A stretch of DNA of 64,000 nucleotides from Rhododendron vialii (GCF_030253575.1 NC_080568.1:28149001-28213000); one strand, 5' to 3'; shown: positions 12,216 through 25,300, counted from the stretch's first letter. Notes: generated by a model from the letters alone, not told the origin. A program made the numbers and translations.

Positions 12216-13485
12216 TAACTTGGTCTTTTATATACATTTGTTGGGTAATATATCCATCTTTAGTATGGGAGGTACGGATAAAAATAATGAAAATGGTGTT
12301 TTTGGGTTGTTACATCAACTTCCCCTAAAGTTCGCCAACATCTTATTTATATAAGTGGAAAACAAAATTAAGTGCCAACATCTTGTTTATATAAGTGGGG
12401 AACAAAATTAAGCGCCAACACTCTTGCTTCATGATTAGGTGTTTGAAATTGAGTTCCTAGCGTGCTGAATTTGTAATTAGGTGCTGGAAATAGAGTTTTT
12501 GGGGTGCTGAAACTATAATTAGGAGATGGAAATGTTGTGTAGAAGTGCAGGAAACATGGATTCATGTTGTGTTCATGTCTGCGTGTCCTCGCCCGTGTCC
12601 ATGTCTGTGTCGTGTCCTTAAACAATGCCCGTTTCCAAAAGTTAGCAATCAATTGGCTCAACTGGACACATCACCAGTAGAATTATAGCATCCATATTTA
12701 GTATCCCAATTGGCTTTAGCATATCCACATAATCATAAACAATCCAGCAGCAAAACATAGCCAGACTTGTATCAAAAAAGAAACCAAAGAAAACCAAGAA
12801 TCAATGGAAAACCAAATCCTTCATCGAATACGTACCCAAACCAACACAACACATACATTACAAAATTTATTTACAAAAATGTTATTTTCTACATATTCAT
12901 CTCAGTTTTTTGATATTGACAAACGAGATACAAACAGAAACAGTAAAATGCTTGTTTAGAACTCGCCCAAAACACAATATCATCAACCATAGCACTGAAA
13001 CCCTACTTCAAACTTGTATTCGGTCTAATGCATCATCAAATTTGTGTCAAATTAATGAAAAATCAAATCCTTCATTGACCAAGTTGTTTCCTGACTTTAT
13101 TGTACTTCCCCTGGATTGACCCCGTACACGCTTCTTGCAAAATACCGAGGTCAATGCAAGTAAGCCTGCAATTTGAAGGAGTAAGTATTAGTCGACATCA
13201 TTCATATATTCTGAGAGCCATGAATGGGTAGTAAATTTGCAAGAACAGAAGCAAACACAAGGAAAAAAACCAACATCACTCTTTTTGACATTCTTTTTCC
13301 ATGTAGAAACTTCTTGTCCTATGCAGGATTCAAATGGCTCCCTACATAGGGCTTTCACCATTCCTAATAGAAGTATTGTAATAAAATTACTAAAAATAAA
13401 AAATATTGCACATGTTATAGGTATGCTGTATGAAAATTATCCCATGTTTACCTTCAATGGGACTATTGGGAGTGACTACCCTGAC
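12216..13485. other. Non-coding interior of the 8.7 kb element
   Basis: I found no recognisable gene here. A short repeat pair around 12330-12410 (GCCAACATCTT followed by ATATAAGTGG) is visible. The open frames are short and without known motifs. Confidence 0.4.
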
Positions 13486-13943
13486 CTATGTTGCACAGAC
13501 ACTTCGTCAGAGGTCACGTACCGGTGTCGGACTCTGGATACTCTCCAGACACTTGTTCGATAATCATTTCCAAGTGTCCTAGTTTTTTTTATCAATGTTT
13601 TCATTTGGCCACTCCAGGGACACTTTAAAATGCTCTAGACACTCTCGGACCCTTGGAAAACAAGTCGGGGTTGATAAAAAAAATATTAGGACCTAATTAA
13701 AATAGTAGGATCTAATGCTTTTAGTTGAAATACTTTTATAAATGATATGATGATGGTTATAATGTAACGTATCTATGGTGATACATATTTACAATTAGAA
13801 TTTTTTTTTATTTTTCTTCATGTGATAGTATACATATACGCTTTTTAAAACGTATCCCCTAACGTGTCGAATCCTCCGTTTTTTTAAAATTCGCGTGTCA
13901 TAGTGTCGGTGTCGTGTCACGTGCCTGTGTCGGTGCTACATAG
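13486..13943. mobile_element. hAT-like MITE nested in the 8.7 kb element
   Basis: The 458-base element begins CTATGTTGCACAGACAC and ends GTGTCGGTGCTACATAG, so its ends are near-perfect inverted repeats. Flanks ACCCTGAC (13478-13485) and ACCTTGAC (13944-13951) match at 7 of 8 bases, as expected for an aged 8 bp hAT target duplication. The interior has no transposase. Confidence 0.75.
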
Positions 13944-14631
13944 ACCTTGACTGACTTAGCTAGCGGTACTTCAGGAGCCATTCTTGCAGTCCCAAATAGA
14001 GGAGCCATTCTTGCGAATTCAAATCACAACCTTTACGCATGTTTCCCTTCCTTAGAGTCAAAATAAGTAAACATCAGAATCCAAATTAATTAGATCTATA
14101 TTTCCACCCTTAATTTTCAGGAGCCAAACAACAAGATGATCTGGGAACTAATAACCAGAAGTCCACAGAAAAAAGAACTGTCGAACAATTTACTTCGAAG
14201 ATAACAAAACCTTTCTGAAGTCTTAAATAACTAAGTTCGCATGATCCATACATACCTATCATCAAAGAGTTGCTTACAACTACAATTAGAGGACCCGATT
14301 ATAAAAATTAGGGAACTTACCAAAACAATCTCCCTAATTACAGTGACCCACTAATTTTTTCAAGGATGGATGAACTAATTAAGGTTTACAAATTAAAAAC
14401 CTTAGAGTTTACTAATTGGGTACATGGATGTATGTATAGCCTACTTATTATCCAATAATTAAAGGTAGGGTGGAAAAAGTTCAAACCTGATGAAGGTAAT
14501 GGGCAGCAATGGAGGTTGAAGTCATGCACGTGGGTGGTTAGCAGCGAGAGCTGTACGGCGCCGGAACCTGTCGAGGTGGCCACTGTTGGTGGTCCCCCCG
14601 AGCCTGTCGAGCTCCTCCTCCCCCCCCCCCC

Positions 14632-14667
<36 letters not shown>

Positions 14668-17600
14668 CCGTCTCTCCGTTTGAACGAGGCCTCGTGTCGT
14701 GAGAATGAGAGATAAACGATTGGGAGAGAATGGGGGACTAGGGCTTTTTCTCTTGATATATATATATACTAGGGATTGTGCCCGTGCCTGAAGGCACAGC
14801 GCGGTGTAACACAACATAAATCTTGATGAACTACTCATCGCTCCTATAAACCTCTAGTAGATTTGATAAATCTTGATGAACTACTCATCGCTCCTATAAA
14901 CCTCTAGTAGATTTGATAAACTATTCATGAAACAAATATAATTGGAGCAACTAACGAAAAAAATATGAACATGTAAGCCAACAACTTTCTAACAGATTTC
15001 ATTCATTGGCAAAGACAACAAACCATCAAAGACTTATTAATAGTTGTCAAATAAACAAAAGAGAATAGGAAACGTAATTTGATTAACATAACTTGCTCAT
15101 ATCTAAACTAAGAATTCTCTCTGTCTCGACCATAACCTTTTCCAAATAAATAAGCAAGATAGCAAAGAGTTGAAATAGTGATCGAGATAGAGTGAATACG
15201 GCTCTAATTTGTGCTCCAAATTGCTCACACCTGGAAGAAAGAAAAAATGAATCAAAACTTTGTTCAAAGATATGTAAGGATGTGAAGTTGGTGCATTAGA
15301 TAAACTTGCAAGACTAACTATACGAACAAAGTATACCTCATATGGAACCAACATAATGTCAACAAACAAATTACAAATCTGGATCACAACATCAAAAGGA
15401 GTACCTAATTTGGCATTCAATCATGCGTAGTATCGTATCGTGTATCTTGCGGAGGAACTTACACATCTAAATAGGCTCATGAGTCATAAGAATTGAATGC
15501 TTATCTTTTTGTGACTGATTAAGTAGAGCAAACAAAACTGATATTTAAGGGCTTCTTACCTTGAACCAAAACTTAGCCTCCATGTTTGTACTGGTAGATG
15601 GGTAGGACAACTTGCTAGCGGCACAACCACAACTTAGCCTCTTTGTTTGTACCGGTCGATGGGCATTTCAACAAAAACTGCAAAGAAAGCAAACAACTTA
15701 CAACAAAACCATAAAATAAAATAAAAAAAAAACTATTTTTTCCATCAGAAAGTCTGCAATTAGATAGGAGCAAGTCCTGTGTATATATAGGTCTCACCCA
15801 TGTGAGAGGAGCGTTGCAAATAACCGTTAGATGATATCGTTCACATTAAACCAAAAGTTCCTAAAGAGTGCTCATATCAGCAAACCCCTTGTATACCCCA
15901 TCATCAAGAATATCCCTAACAGTAAAGGGTTCAAGCCATTTCCCAGCAAGCTGTTCATTTGCCTTGCATCACCATTGATATGAACTTTCCTACATCAAAT
16001 GGACATGTCACTAAACCTATTCATATTTAGTTAAGATGCTATACAAATGGACATGTCACTAAACCTATTCATATTTAGTTAAGATGATATACAAACCAAG
16101 CCAATGCTTACAATAGCTTCCAATGCCTTAATTTGTTCAATACCACCACCATTCTTTACCCCCTTTAAATTTCCATGTATCAATGGGAATAGAGTACCTC
16201 CATCGAGGAGACACCCTTTTGCAAATGGCAATTATTTAGCAAAGAAGCATGCGACTGATATCAAACTAATTCATAATCCTTTCGGTTTAAATAAAAAATT
16301 CAATTCAGATTGAGCAAATGAAAAGCTACATCATCACAGTCCTCTTAGGGATCGATAATCCCACATCCAGATACTCTCTAACAAACCTTTGGACCAAAAA
16401 TATATATTCAGTCATTCGGTTTTTTTTTTCAGTGCAAGAGTAAGAAACATACCTATTGGTTGGTGGAACAGAGAGTCTCACATGGCGTTTTGAGGCAAGG
16501 AGAGAGACTTGAGATCCGACTCTCTTGCAATTTTCAAAGTCTTACCGCTACAAAATGAATTCACACTTAGAAGACTCATAAATGAGCTAAATGGAACAAA
16601 CATATTGGGGCCGTTACAGCAATATATTGAATACATACCAGTTTGACCAGAGTAGTCCCACGTAAGCCATATATTTTCAACCTAGATTGAATCCAATAAA
16701 TAAGCACACAATTTATGGCAGCTATAGTGTACAGGTGGCATAAAACACATAAAATAATCAAAGAAGTGATACAATTAACAACTACTGCTTGAGGGGAGCC
16801 AATGCAAAACACCTAATTAATTGATACTTTCATAAGAATCAAAGGCACTTCAACATAACAAACACAATAGCCAACTCTGTTACTTTGTTCATAGTGAATA
16901 ATTGCATACAACTCAGCACTAACTGATGTAATATGCATTACCGATAGTTATCTTGAAGCTTTTTTTAAGAATCAAACAATTCAGCACTAACTGATTACCT
17001 GCGAATGCCGAACGGTAAGAATCCAAAGTAAGCTATTCACAGATTTTTTCCCCAAAGCATGAAGTTACCCCAAAGGTAACCACGATAGCTCTCCACAGAT
17101 TTTAATATAATTTTTGCTTTCTCTCCAAGCCAACTCTTAGGTACATAAAAGCTAAACCCACCCCGACAAAGATATCATTTCTGCTAGTATGTGAGAGAGA
17201 AAGAGGAGCACCACACTCCTTTGCATCATGTGTTTTAAAAAGGACTTACCCAAGATTTCCCATTCCAAGCCCCAAGTTTCTTAGGTTATTCACAACCTTT
17301 TCTAAAAAAAAAAAACATGAAAAAAGTAATCAATCTAAAGAATCTGTATAGGTAAAAAAAATCTTGTTATGATTGCATAAAAGGAATTGAACACTGAAAA
17401 GGAATTTTGAATTGGTTTTTTGAAATTCACACTATCTAGATTTCGGTGAGGATTTTGAATTGGTTTTTCATGCACAGGATATAAAGCTTTTTGAACACCA
17501 GTTGTACAACCTCGGTGCTAACTATCTTTTCGGCACTGTAGAAGTACTTATCCTACTCAAACCGGTGCCAAGATCACTACTATTGCTGCACCAGCTTCTA

Positions 17601-18165
17601 TAACCATAAACATAAACATGGACAGTGCAAAGAGTATTAAGTTCATTGAAAAAATATATAGCTCCAAAAGTGCTCAGAAAACAAATTTGACATTTGTACA
17701 AAGAGCGCGAAAAGATAAACAAAAAAGAGAAAAGGCAAATAAACCAAACAAAATACGGATCATCACACAATCACTCCAAAATAACAAACCCATCTTTCCA
17801 GCTAAGGAATGGGAAATCTTGCTCCTGTTCAATGAATACCATTTTCATTTCATCTTTCAGTTAATCCAGGAAAAGCCATCTTTTTCTTTTTCTCTCGAAT
17901 TGCATCTACTTATAAACCAAACAAAGTATGGATCAACATGCAACTGAAATTCCTTCCAATAATGAGAGGAAACAAACGAAAACAGTAATCAGAGGATCAG
18001 TGTTCTCACCCTTCCATTGGTGTTGATATCACCTTCTGGCCTGCAATCACTGGAACTTTTATTTTGACTCCTATACGTAATGTAATGAAGGTTAGTTTTA
18101 GAAAAAATCGAGTAAAAAATGACATGGAAACTTGAAGTTTTTTGCCATGGGAAATCAATTCTCGC
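13944..18165. other. Non-coding interior of the 8.7 kb element with small repeats
   Basis: I see no supported gene. The segment contains a poly-C/(TC)n tract at about 14622-14675, a 51 bp tandem duplication near 14818-14919 (AAATCTTGATGAACTACTC start) and a 46-48 bp tandem duplication near 15985-16085 (ATGGACATGTCACTAAACC start). A motif ACTAGGGATTGTGCCCGTGC at 14767 looks repeat-derived. Confidence 0.45.
14622..14675. repeat. Poly-C and (TC)n tract
   Basis: An uninterrupted C run is followed by CT dinucleotides. It reads as a GA/G leader-type microsatellite on the minus strand. Confidence 0.9.
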
Positions 18166-18264
18166 CTCATCTCCAGGATTCTTATCCGACTGTAATCTCA
18201 ATGCCAACTTATGATATGCTTTCTTTATCTCTTGTTGAGATGCTATCTTTTCCACGCCAAGAAC
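18166..18264 (-). pseudogene. DnaJ (Hsp40) J-domain exon fragment, HPD lost
   Basis: The minus-strand exon of 99 bases encodes the start of a J domain: VLGVEKIASQQEIKKAYHKL, then ALRLQSDKNPGDE. In functional J domains the loop after helix II reads HPD, needed to stimulate Hsp70 ATPase; here it is QSD. The exon is preceded by a proper CAG acceptor. At the 3' end the expected GT donor is GC (GAG|GCGAGA). No other J-domain exon is recognisable around it. It most resembles plant DnaJ proteins of the chaperone dnaJ 6 type. I read it as a gene fragment carried within the 8.7 kb insertion. Confidence 0.75.
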
Positions 18265-19242
18265 CTGCAAGGAATTTGATTACTTTTTTGTAGTTACTGG
18301 ATCTGAGTCAAATTTGACAAATGCGGAGAGCGCGCTTGATACCAAAAGAAAACAGGAACTATAACCATGCAATAACACTCCATTAATGACGTCTGATCAA
18401 TCAAGAATAATAAATAGCACCCTTTCTAGCGTACAAGCTTACTTTATGTCTCAGTTTACTATCCCCTGTTTGGTGATAAGGATGCTGGAGAAACTCCAAG
18501 TGGACTCTTTTGGGCCTAGGGTTCAAGTTCATGTTGGTGGCTAGCACGGACCAATTAGGGCAGGGCTGGGAATTCAATTGGTCTGAGAGTTGAAGTTCAA
18601 GTTCAAAACAAAAGTTTGTAGTGAAGGAGTTTCAAACAGAATCAGAAGTCACCGACAAATGAAAGTGTGGGTTAGCAGCAGTGCTTGGAGATGCGATTAG
18701 GAGCTCATTTAAGAGGTCAGCTCCTAAGAAACACCATTGTAGTATTTGACAACTACTACTGACAGAAACGGAAAACACAATGGACCAAAAATACAAACCA
18801 TAACTAAACGAAAATAATAATCACCTAAAGGTATTCTGTCAAACACCTAGTAGGCGTTCTCTTAAAATTGTTTTGCCACTTTCGTCATCCCCAACCTCAG
18901 TGTAAGAAAGAAGACATCTGCACCACACAATAAACAGAAGAAATTGACGGTAAGTTTAAAAAGAAAACGATGGTTCAACATGGATTGATCAGTGGTCAAA
19001 AACCTATTGACTTGCATTTCATGACATCTTCCTCTATTGACCCGCCTAATCAAACCCAAGAAGCTCTTCCAAACGGTTATCTCAGACCTCAAAGCCCAAG
19101 AAATGAAACGCAACAGTTCAATAGAAACAAAAAAAAAAAAAAACTAACGGGTTCTATTCGGGTAACAGTGTGGCGGAGGGTTACCGGGGTTGGGTTGGCG
19201 GCGGCGTGGTCGGAGTAGTCGGCGATGAGCCTGGCACTACGG

Positions 19243-19288
<46 letters not shown>

Positions 19289-19624
19289 CACCGGATTGAG
19301 ACGTCTGTGTGTGTTTGAAATTTGAATTCATCTGCGTGAGAGAGAGAGAGTTTGGACGTTTAGAGTGGGAGAGGTAGAGAGTTTGGACTTCTGAGCCAGG
19401 GATTGACCAAATGAGTCATTTAGCTTTGGTGTATTTACTGAATTGCCATCCAAAAGTTAGTTTGTGAGAGGGATAGATTTAAGCCGTTGGATTTGTCGGA
19501 ATGGAGGATTGAGATTTGTTTGGAAAAAAATATTATATTGAAAACAAATCCTCCCTTGTTATATGGATATATATGGGGGTAAAATTGTAAACTCAATTTG
19601 TCTCACCATGTGTTGGTCAATACT
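18265..19624. other. Right interior of the 8.7 kb element
   Basis: This has no confirmed gene. A (GA)n tract at 19241-19287 beside short minus-strand frames could be the 5' leader of the DnaJ source gene, but I cannot support an exon. Confidence 0.35.
19241..19287. repeat. (GA)n microsatellite
   Basis: This is an uninterrupted GA run of roughly 45 bases inside the 8.7 kb element. Confidence 0.9.
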
Positions 19625-19715
19625 TTTGGGGATACCATGATGGTGGTAATTTTGATAGTGGAGACCATGAGTTTGTAATATGACTTGGTCTCCTCCACCT
19701 GCCGGTAATTTTCCC
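19625..19715 (-). repeat. Right inverted repeat of the 8.7 kb element
   Basis: It ends CCGGTAATTTTCCC and is imperfectly complementary to 11005-11095. It is followed by the second TATCTA copy (19716-19721). Confidence 0.65.
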
Positions 19716-20056
19716 TATCTAAAATTAATCAGGATGGATATGGTGTATGTGAAATCCCCTAATACGCACTTTATAAGGTAAGAGAGTACAAAATCAAATA
19801 AAAATATAAAGAAGACTTTTCCTTTCTTAAATTTTAGGTGACGTGACAGAGTCGCAAAAAGATAAACAAGTGTTTAGTTCATTTAAGTTAATTATTTACC
19901 TCCAAAGTTGCTTGAAAACCTATACCACCCTCAAAATATTTATTTTACGCGTGCGCGCACACACACATATATAAATAGGAAAATATGACCTCCTAGAAAT
20001 AGAAGGTTTGTAGAGAAAGATAAAAAGGAAATGTTAAATTATGGTGGTATTTTTTT

Positions 20057-21481
20057 GGGTAAATTTCAGATACACCCCTTGTACTTTGGTCGTTTTTCAA
20101 CTACACTCCCTCTACTTCATTTTTAATCACTCGCACCCCTTGTACTTAAGACTGGTTTGGAACTGTTAGTATTTCTGTCCAAAATAACGAAAAAGCAGGT
20201 AATGGCTTGTTGGCGGGAATTTTCCCTTCTAAAACATCTTTTCTAAGACCAAATTGCCCTCAAAACCCATTTACATCCTATGTATACTGTGAGAGCCCTC
20301 AAAACCCATTTCAAATCTTTGTGTTCTGGATTTTTCCTTGAAATTTCGAGAATGGAGTTATTCTTAGAATAATTTATTTAGGATACTGTGCGAATTTCAT
20401 ATTTTTCTGAGACCGAAACCTGGACAACTTCTCGGCTACGCGTGCACTTGGGCGTTTGGGACCACTTGCGCATGCAAGGACACATGTCACGCTTATAGAC
20501 ACATGGCATGGCCAATTTAACACCTAGAATTACACTCATGCATGTGTAAATATATTTGGTTATAACATTTTTTTTTATCATCTTGATAAAAACTAGTCAA
20601 ATATGTATTTTAATTTTTGAGGGAGGAAGCTACGAAATTTGAAGAAAGATGAGGAGGATGGTGTTCTTCCACCCCCCACCTCAGTTCCACCATGAGGCAC
20701 CACCTCCCGTCACCATTCTCTCGTCGGAAAACTTATTTTCTTGCTGGTAACTTCGTAAACTTTCCTGACAGCTTTCTGGACCATTACAAATTCGTATTTT
20801 GAGAAACCTTCTGCTATGATTCAATTTTTGAAGTCTTCATAACTTTTAAAGTACGTTTAAAGATGAAGATTTTGATACCAAGAACATGCAAAACCGATCA
20901 ACACAGAATTAGTTATGATTTTTGGAATATGGACTAATACACATGTTTCGAAATCTGGGCAGAGCCATCTTCTTTTTATTTCTGGAAACTATCCTATTAA
21001 GTTATGAATCTGATATTTTTACTGAGAATAATAATTTACGTTACAAAACTTTGAGAGTTGGTTTCAATATTTTTGGAGTTGAAATGAATTAGTTATGGAT
21101 TTTCAATGAAGACATATTTGGCTGTCCTATTTTTCTGTAGAACAGCTTGTTGTTTTGAAATTTGGAGAATATTTGGTTGATAACTAATCTTTCAATTTTT
21201 ACAGTAGATACACATGGATGTTATGCAAGTTTGGGCACTGGTTTGAGTATTTTTGGACCTTATATGAATAAGTTATGATTTTTCAAAGAAAGGGTGACAG
21301 ATTTTAGTAAATGAACAAAGTATTATTTTTATTTCTTAAATAAACAAAGTATTTTTTCAGTCTTTTCGTTACTTTAGACGGAAATACTAATAGTTCCAAA
21401 CCAGTGCGAGTGATTAAAAATGAAGTAGAGAGGGTGTAGTTAAAAAACGACCAAAGTACAAGGGGTGTATCTGGTTTACCC
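20057..21481. mobile_element. 1.4 kb non-autonomous DNA transposon with long inverted repeats (MULE-like)
   Basis: The left end starts GGGTAAATTTCAGATACACC and the right end is its complement, ending GTATCTGGTTTACCC. Inverted similarity extends over about 120 bases with one 17-base gap. The interior codes for nothing recognisable. The paralogous site near 31.35 kb lacks the element and reads through a T/A-rich stretch, so the insertion (or an excision) post-dates the segmental duplication. A target duplication of about 8-9 T residues is plausible but cannot be proven in homopolymer. Confidence 0.75.
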
Positions 21482-21789
21482 CTTTTTTTTTTACCAAAAA
21501 AAAAAAAAAAAAAACCATGGTGGTATAAATTAATAGTCTACATCTCTAGAAAAAGAAAAGACCCGGCTTCAGACCTTGAATGGCTCCGACACTGCTGATC
21601 ACTACTAGTTTGATTTTTTCCACGTCGATCACTACTAGTTTGATTTTTTCCACGTCGAAAAAAACTAGCATAAACGTGTATTATTGAATGGGAATAAAAT
21701 TAAAATTAAATGTGTATTTCAGAATTCCATATTTTTAGGAAAATAGTGTCCGAATACGCGAGATGAATAGCATTGCTCTTTAATTACTA

Positions 21790-22025
21790 CTCCCTCCGTT
21801 CCAATTTACTTGTCCCAGTTCTATTCTAACCGGATTAAAAAACTAGTTATATCTTTAAATTGGTAATGAATTTTACATCCAATATGGATCTTGTTTGATA
21901 GATTTTGATTTGTTCTATAATACAATATTTTCAAAATCACCTAAAACATTATAAATTACAAGATATAATCAATTGAAAAGTGGCACGAACTCCAAAAAGT
22001 GACAACTAAATTGGGACGGAGGGAG
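21790..22025. mobile_element. Stowaway-like MITE
   Basis: It begins CTCCCTCCGTTCC and ends GGGACGGAGGGAG, flanked by TA on each side. These are canonical Tc1/Mariner-type Stowaway ends. Unit 2 lacks the element at the equivalent site (31621-31632). Confidence 0.85.
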
Positions 22026-22099
22026 TACTAATTAATGTGCGAAATTGGGAGAAAAATGAATTTTCGGCCTTGAATGGCAACTTGGCAAGACGCGGATAA

Positions 22100-22363
22100 G
22101 GCTCCGTTCCCGAAAGGGGAATAAGTACTTATTTTCTAATAAGACAATTTCAAGTTAAAAAAATTATATACTTATGCAAATAATTTTATATACTTATGCA
22201 AATAATTTTTCTATCAATATAAATCTTGTTTAATAGATCTCATTGAGATCTTTTATACAGTGCAAAAAAAAAATTTTAAATTTATTTTTTAATTACATTA
22301 TTTTTAAATTTAAAAATATAAAATAAATCTTTATTTTTTAAAAAAATGTTCTAAAACAGAGTC
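22100..22363. mobile_element. Tourist-like MITE
   Basis: It begins GGCTCCGTTCCCG and ends CTAAAACAGAGTC, with TAA duplicated at 22097-22099 and 22364-22366. It belongs with the other GGCTCCGTTCC elements in this window. At the equivalent place unit 2 carries a different MITE (31705-31948). Confidence 0.7.
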
Positions 22364-22366
22364 TAA

Positions 22367-25300
22367 ATGCTTCAAAATGTCCCAGGGAATGGACAAACTC
22401 GAACGAATACGGTGGGTGACCAGACCTCACCACACGGGACTTTTGGAATTTTCTTTGCAAAAGACCAAACGTACGTAATCTTTTTCTAGACAATCGGAAA
22501 AAAAGTACTACCACATGAATTTTCTTTGCAAAAAAGGCACATGAATGAGAGACGTTAGTCTCAATTTCAAACTAGCCAACCCTTCAAATTTTTAACAACC
22601 ACTCTACAACCAGACACTTAACACAAATATTTACACAAATTCATCCACATTCACATCAAGGCCCACATATACTACACCTCTAGTGTATGTGGGCCTCATC
22701 AAAAGATGCGAGTGTGTGTGTAAATGTTTATGGTTGAAAAATAATTGAATTTTTAAGTTGTGGGCTTGATGATCGCGTAGTTGTACTTAAGTGTAATGTG
22801 ATTGTGAGTTTGTTTAATTTCACGGAACAATTTGTCCACATAAAAATTCAAGTTGATCGGAAGCTTCTAAAAGCTTGATAAGTACATTTTTTTTTTCAAA
22901 AAAAAAAATTGGTTAGACCTTCTATTATCTAAGTAAATATTTCGAAATGGTTGTCCACGATTTTTGAGCGATTCGATGAAGACCGTGGCGGCGTTTGCAG
23001 TGAATTCAGGAATGATCGAGCTCAAGTTGGTTGCTGGTCTTGCTCCACCCACTTTCACAAGTGTCATTGATGAGTCCAGTTTCCGCGTCTGATTTCACGC
23101 GATTTTTCTTTATTTTTGTTATGTTTTGTTTTTTTTGTTGTAGTGGGAGGTTTTTTTTTTTTTTTTTTTTGTACTTTATTTTTGTATTAATATATCAGGG
23201 TTGATCTTATTCGTAAAAAAATAAAATGAAAAATAAATATTCCAATGAAATTGTTCAGAGTGTCTAATCAACATAGATTTTTTACGTGAACATTTTATTC
23301 AACGAGGCCTATCATATGCATAGTTTGGATCTTCGAGGAGAGATTTGGCTGTGGACAAAACTCCACTTGTATACAAGCCAAATCCTTTTATTAAGTTATG
23401 AAGTAAAGAAAAGAGAGTACCTCAAGAAGAATTGAACAAAAGTGAGCATTCAAAACCGAGTCCTTTTCTAAGAGAATAATTATGTGCCTCTACTAAAGGT
23501 TTTTTGGGTCCGCCACTGCTCTCTATTTATCTGTTTACTAGCAAGAGCATCCACATCTCCCTTTTTACTTCCCTCTTCAAACTAAATTAAAGAGCCAAAG
23601 AAAAAAAAACCCCACATCAGGCTCCCTCCCTTCCTCTCTCCTTTGAAAGATTTTTGACTTTGTTACAGTAACTCTATATTTTCCAAGAGTCGCTATTCAC
23701 TTGTTACTTATTATTTTAATATTTTTATTTCACTGTTCAATGCTACAGTGACTCGTCTTAAACATAGGGACAAATATAAATTATGATCTTTTAAGATAAA
23801 ATGATCAAAAAAATAAAATCTTCGCATCAATTTAAACAAATTAAAAATTGAAGCGCTTAATTTTTTTGAGACTATTTATATATTTAAAAATAATAAATAA
23901 CAAGTGAACAATTGCTCAGAACGAGATAATTTGGTGCTTTTTTTAGATTAGAGAAATAATATTTTTAATAGAATAATTTTAATATAAAGAGTATGTTGCA
24001 GTAGAAATTTGAGAAATGAATAGTTAAAGTAATAAAATAACTTTTTAATATATAAATTGATTCAAAATGTAAAAGACCGTGATGATGCAGATGCTCTAAT
24101 AATATAGGATGGATCCACCCGGAGTTGTATTTTGAATTGTATATTATTCTTGGGGAATTTAATTAGCCATCATTTATACCCAACTTATTTAGGTGCTCAT
24201 CCTAACATGTTTAAATACTTATCTTTCCATCCTCAAATTCAATTAAATCCTCAACTACCCTTTCTTTCTAATTTTTCAAATCTTTCTCTCTTTCTTTCTT
24301 TTTTTTATCCTTTCTAATTATCTCAATTCTCTCTCCTATTTCAAACATTTCTCTCACCTAATCTTTTGAATTTTTTCTCTTTCAAATCTTCTCTCTCATA
24401 TTTCCATTCCCTTAAAATCTAAAAAGCAGACACGACTCTTACAAAAACAAATTTGTAACCTGGAAAACATGCCAAAACATCATCAATTCACAAAACATGG
24501 CAAAACCTAATCGACGTAGATGATCAAAACAAGATCAATTAAAAAGCATGACAAAATTGAAAAACATGGCAAGTTTCAAGAAGTGTAGGTTTCGATCGAG
24601 GTAGATGAACAAAACATGATCAAATAAAAAAATGACAAAAATCAAAAAACATGACAAATTTTGAGAAGTGTAGGTTTCAATCCGAGGTAAATGAACAAAA
24701 CATCATCAATTCACAAACATGACAAAAATCAAAAAATATAATACCTAAAACTAATATTCCGGCAATGGAATTCGGTAACGGCGGCGATTAAGAGGACGAA
24801 AGCGACTATTCATGACTTTTTTGATGTATAGCATCTCTTCCATAAGGATTATGAAAAATAAAATATAGGACAAAGAGTTTAGGCAAGGAATAAACATTAA
24901 GAGTACATAGTAAACCCCAAATTTTTTTTGGATAAGTAGTACTTGTACACGGCCAAATCTGGTGCCCAAAATTTGATCGGGCAATCAGGATGACAAACCA
25001 AAAAAATAGACCTTGCCCGGAGGAACAAAAAAATAGATCACGGACGTCACCGGAGTATTTGGCGATGACCTCTCGAGTAGTATGGTTTGGACAAGACTGG
25101 GATCGTAGGCGTTGCCTTGCCTCACGACCGTCGTGTTCTGGTCCATCCTATAGCACAGCCGATTTTATTCATCTTTAGCAACCAAACTATCACTGATGCA
25201 ATCTCGGTTGATTTCGGGGAGAGAGAGCCTATTTATATATATTGCCGGCGAGGATGTTGTTCGAAGGGGGGGGAGAGAGGCGGTGGGCATCAATTTCGAT

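Larger units (their letters stand above)
11005..19715. mobile_element. 8.7 kb inserted element with inverted repeats, gene-fragment cargo
   Basis: The paralogous unit reads straight through this site (31016-31021, TATCTA). Here TATCTA is duplicated at 10999-11004 and 19716-19721 around 8711 bases. The termini are GGGAGAATTACCGG and CCGGTAATTTTCCC, 13 of 14 complementary, and weaker inverted similarity runs on for about 90 bases. No transposase frame is visible; the longest open frames are low-complexity. Cargo includes a leader-like segment with CT tracts, a tandem repeat, a nested hAT-like MITE and a DnaJ exon. Long inverted repeats with host gene fragments recall Pack-MULEs, but a 6 bp duplication is shorter than the usual 8-11 bp of Mutator elements, so class assignment is tentative. 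Confidence 0.75.

Noticed and set aside
14760-14830. ACTAGGGATTGTGCCCGTGC as a possible Helitron terminus
   Set aside because: It looks repeat-derived, but I could not find a matching hairpin plus CTRR 3' end or an A/T insertion site.
14386-14838. Minus-strand open frame of 150 codons
   Set aside because: Most of it translates GA/G homopolymer tracts (RERERE, GGGGGG), with no domain.
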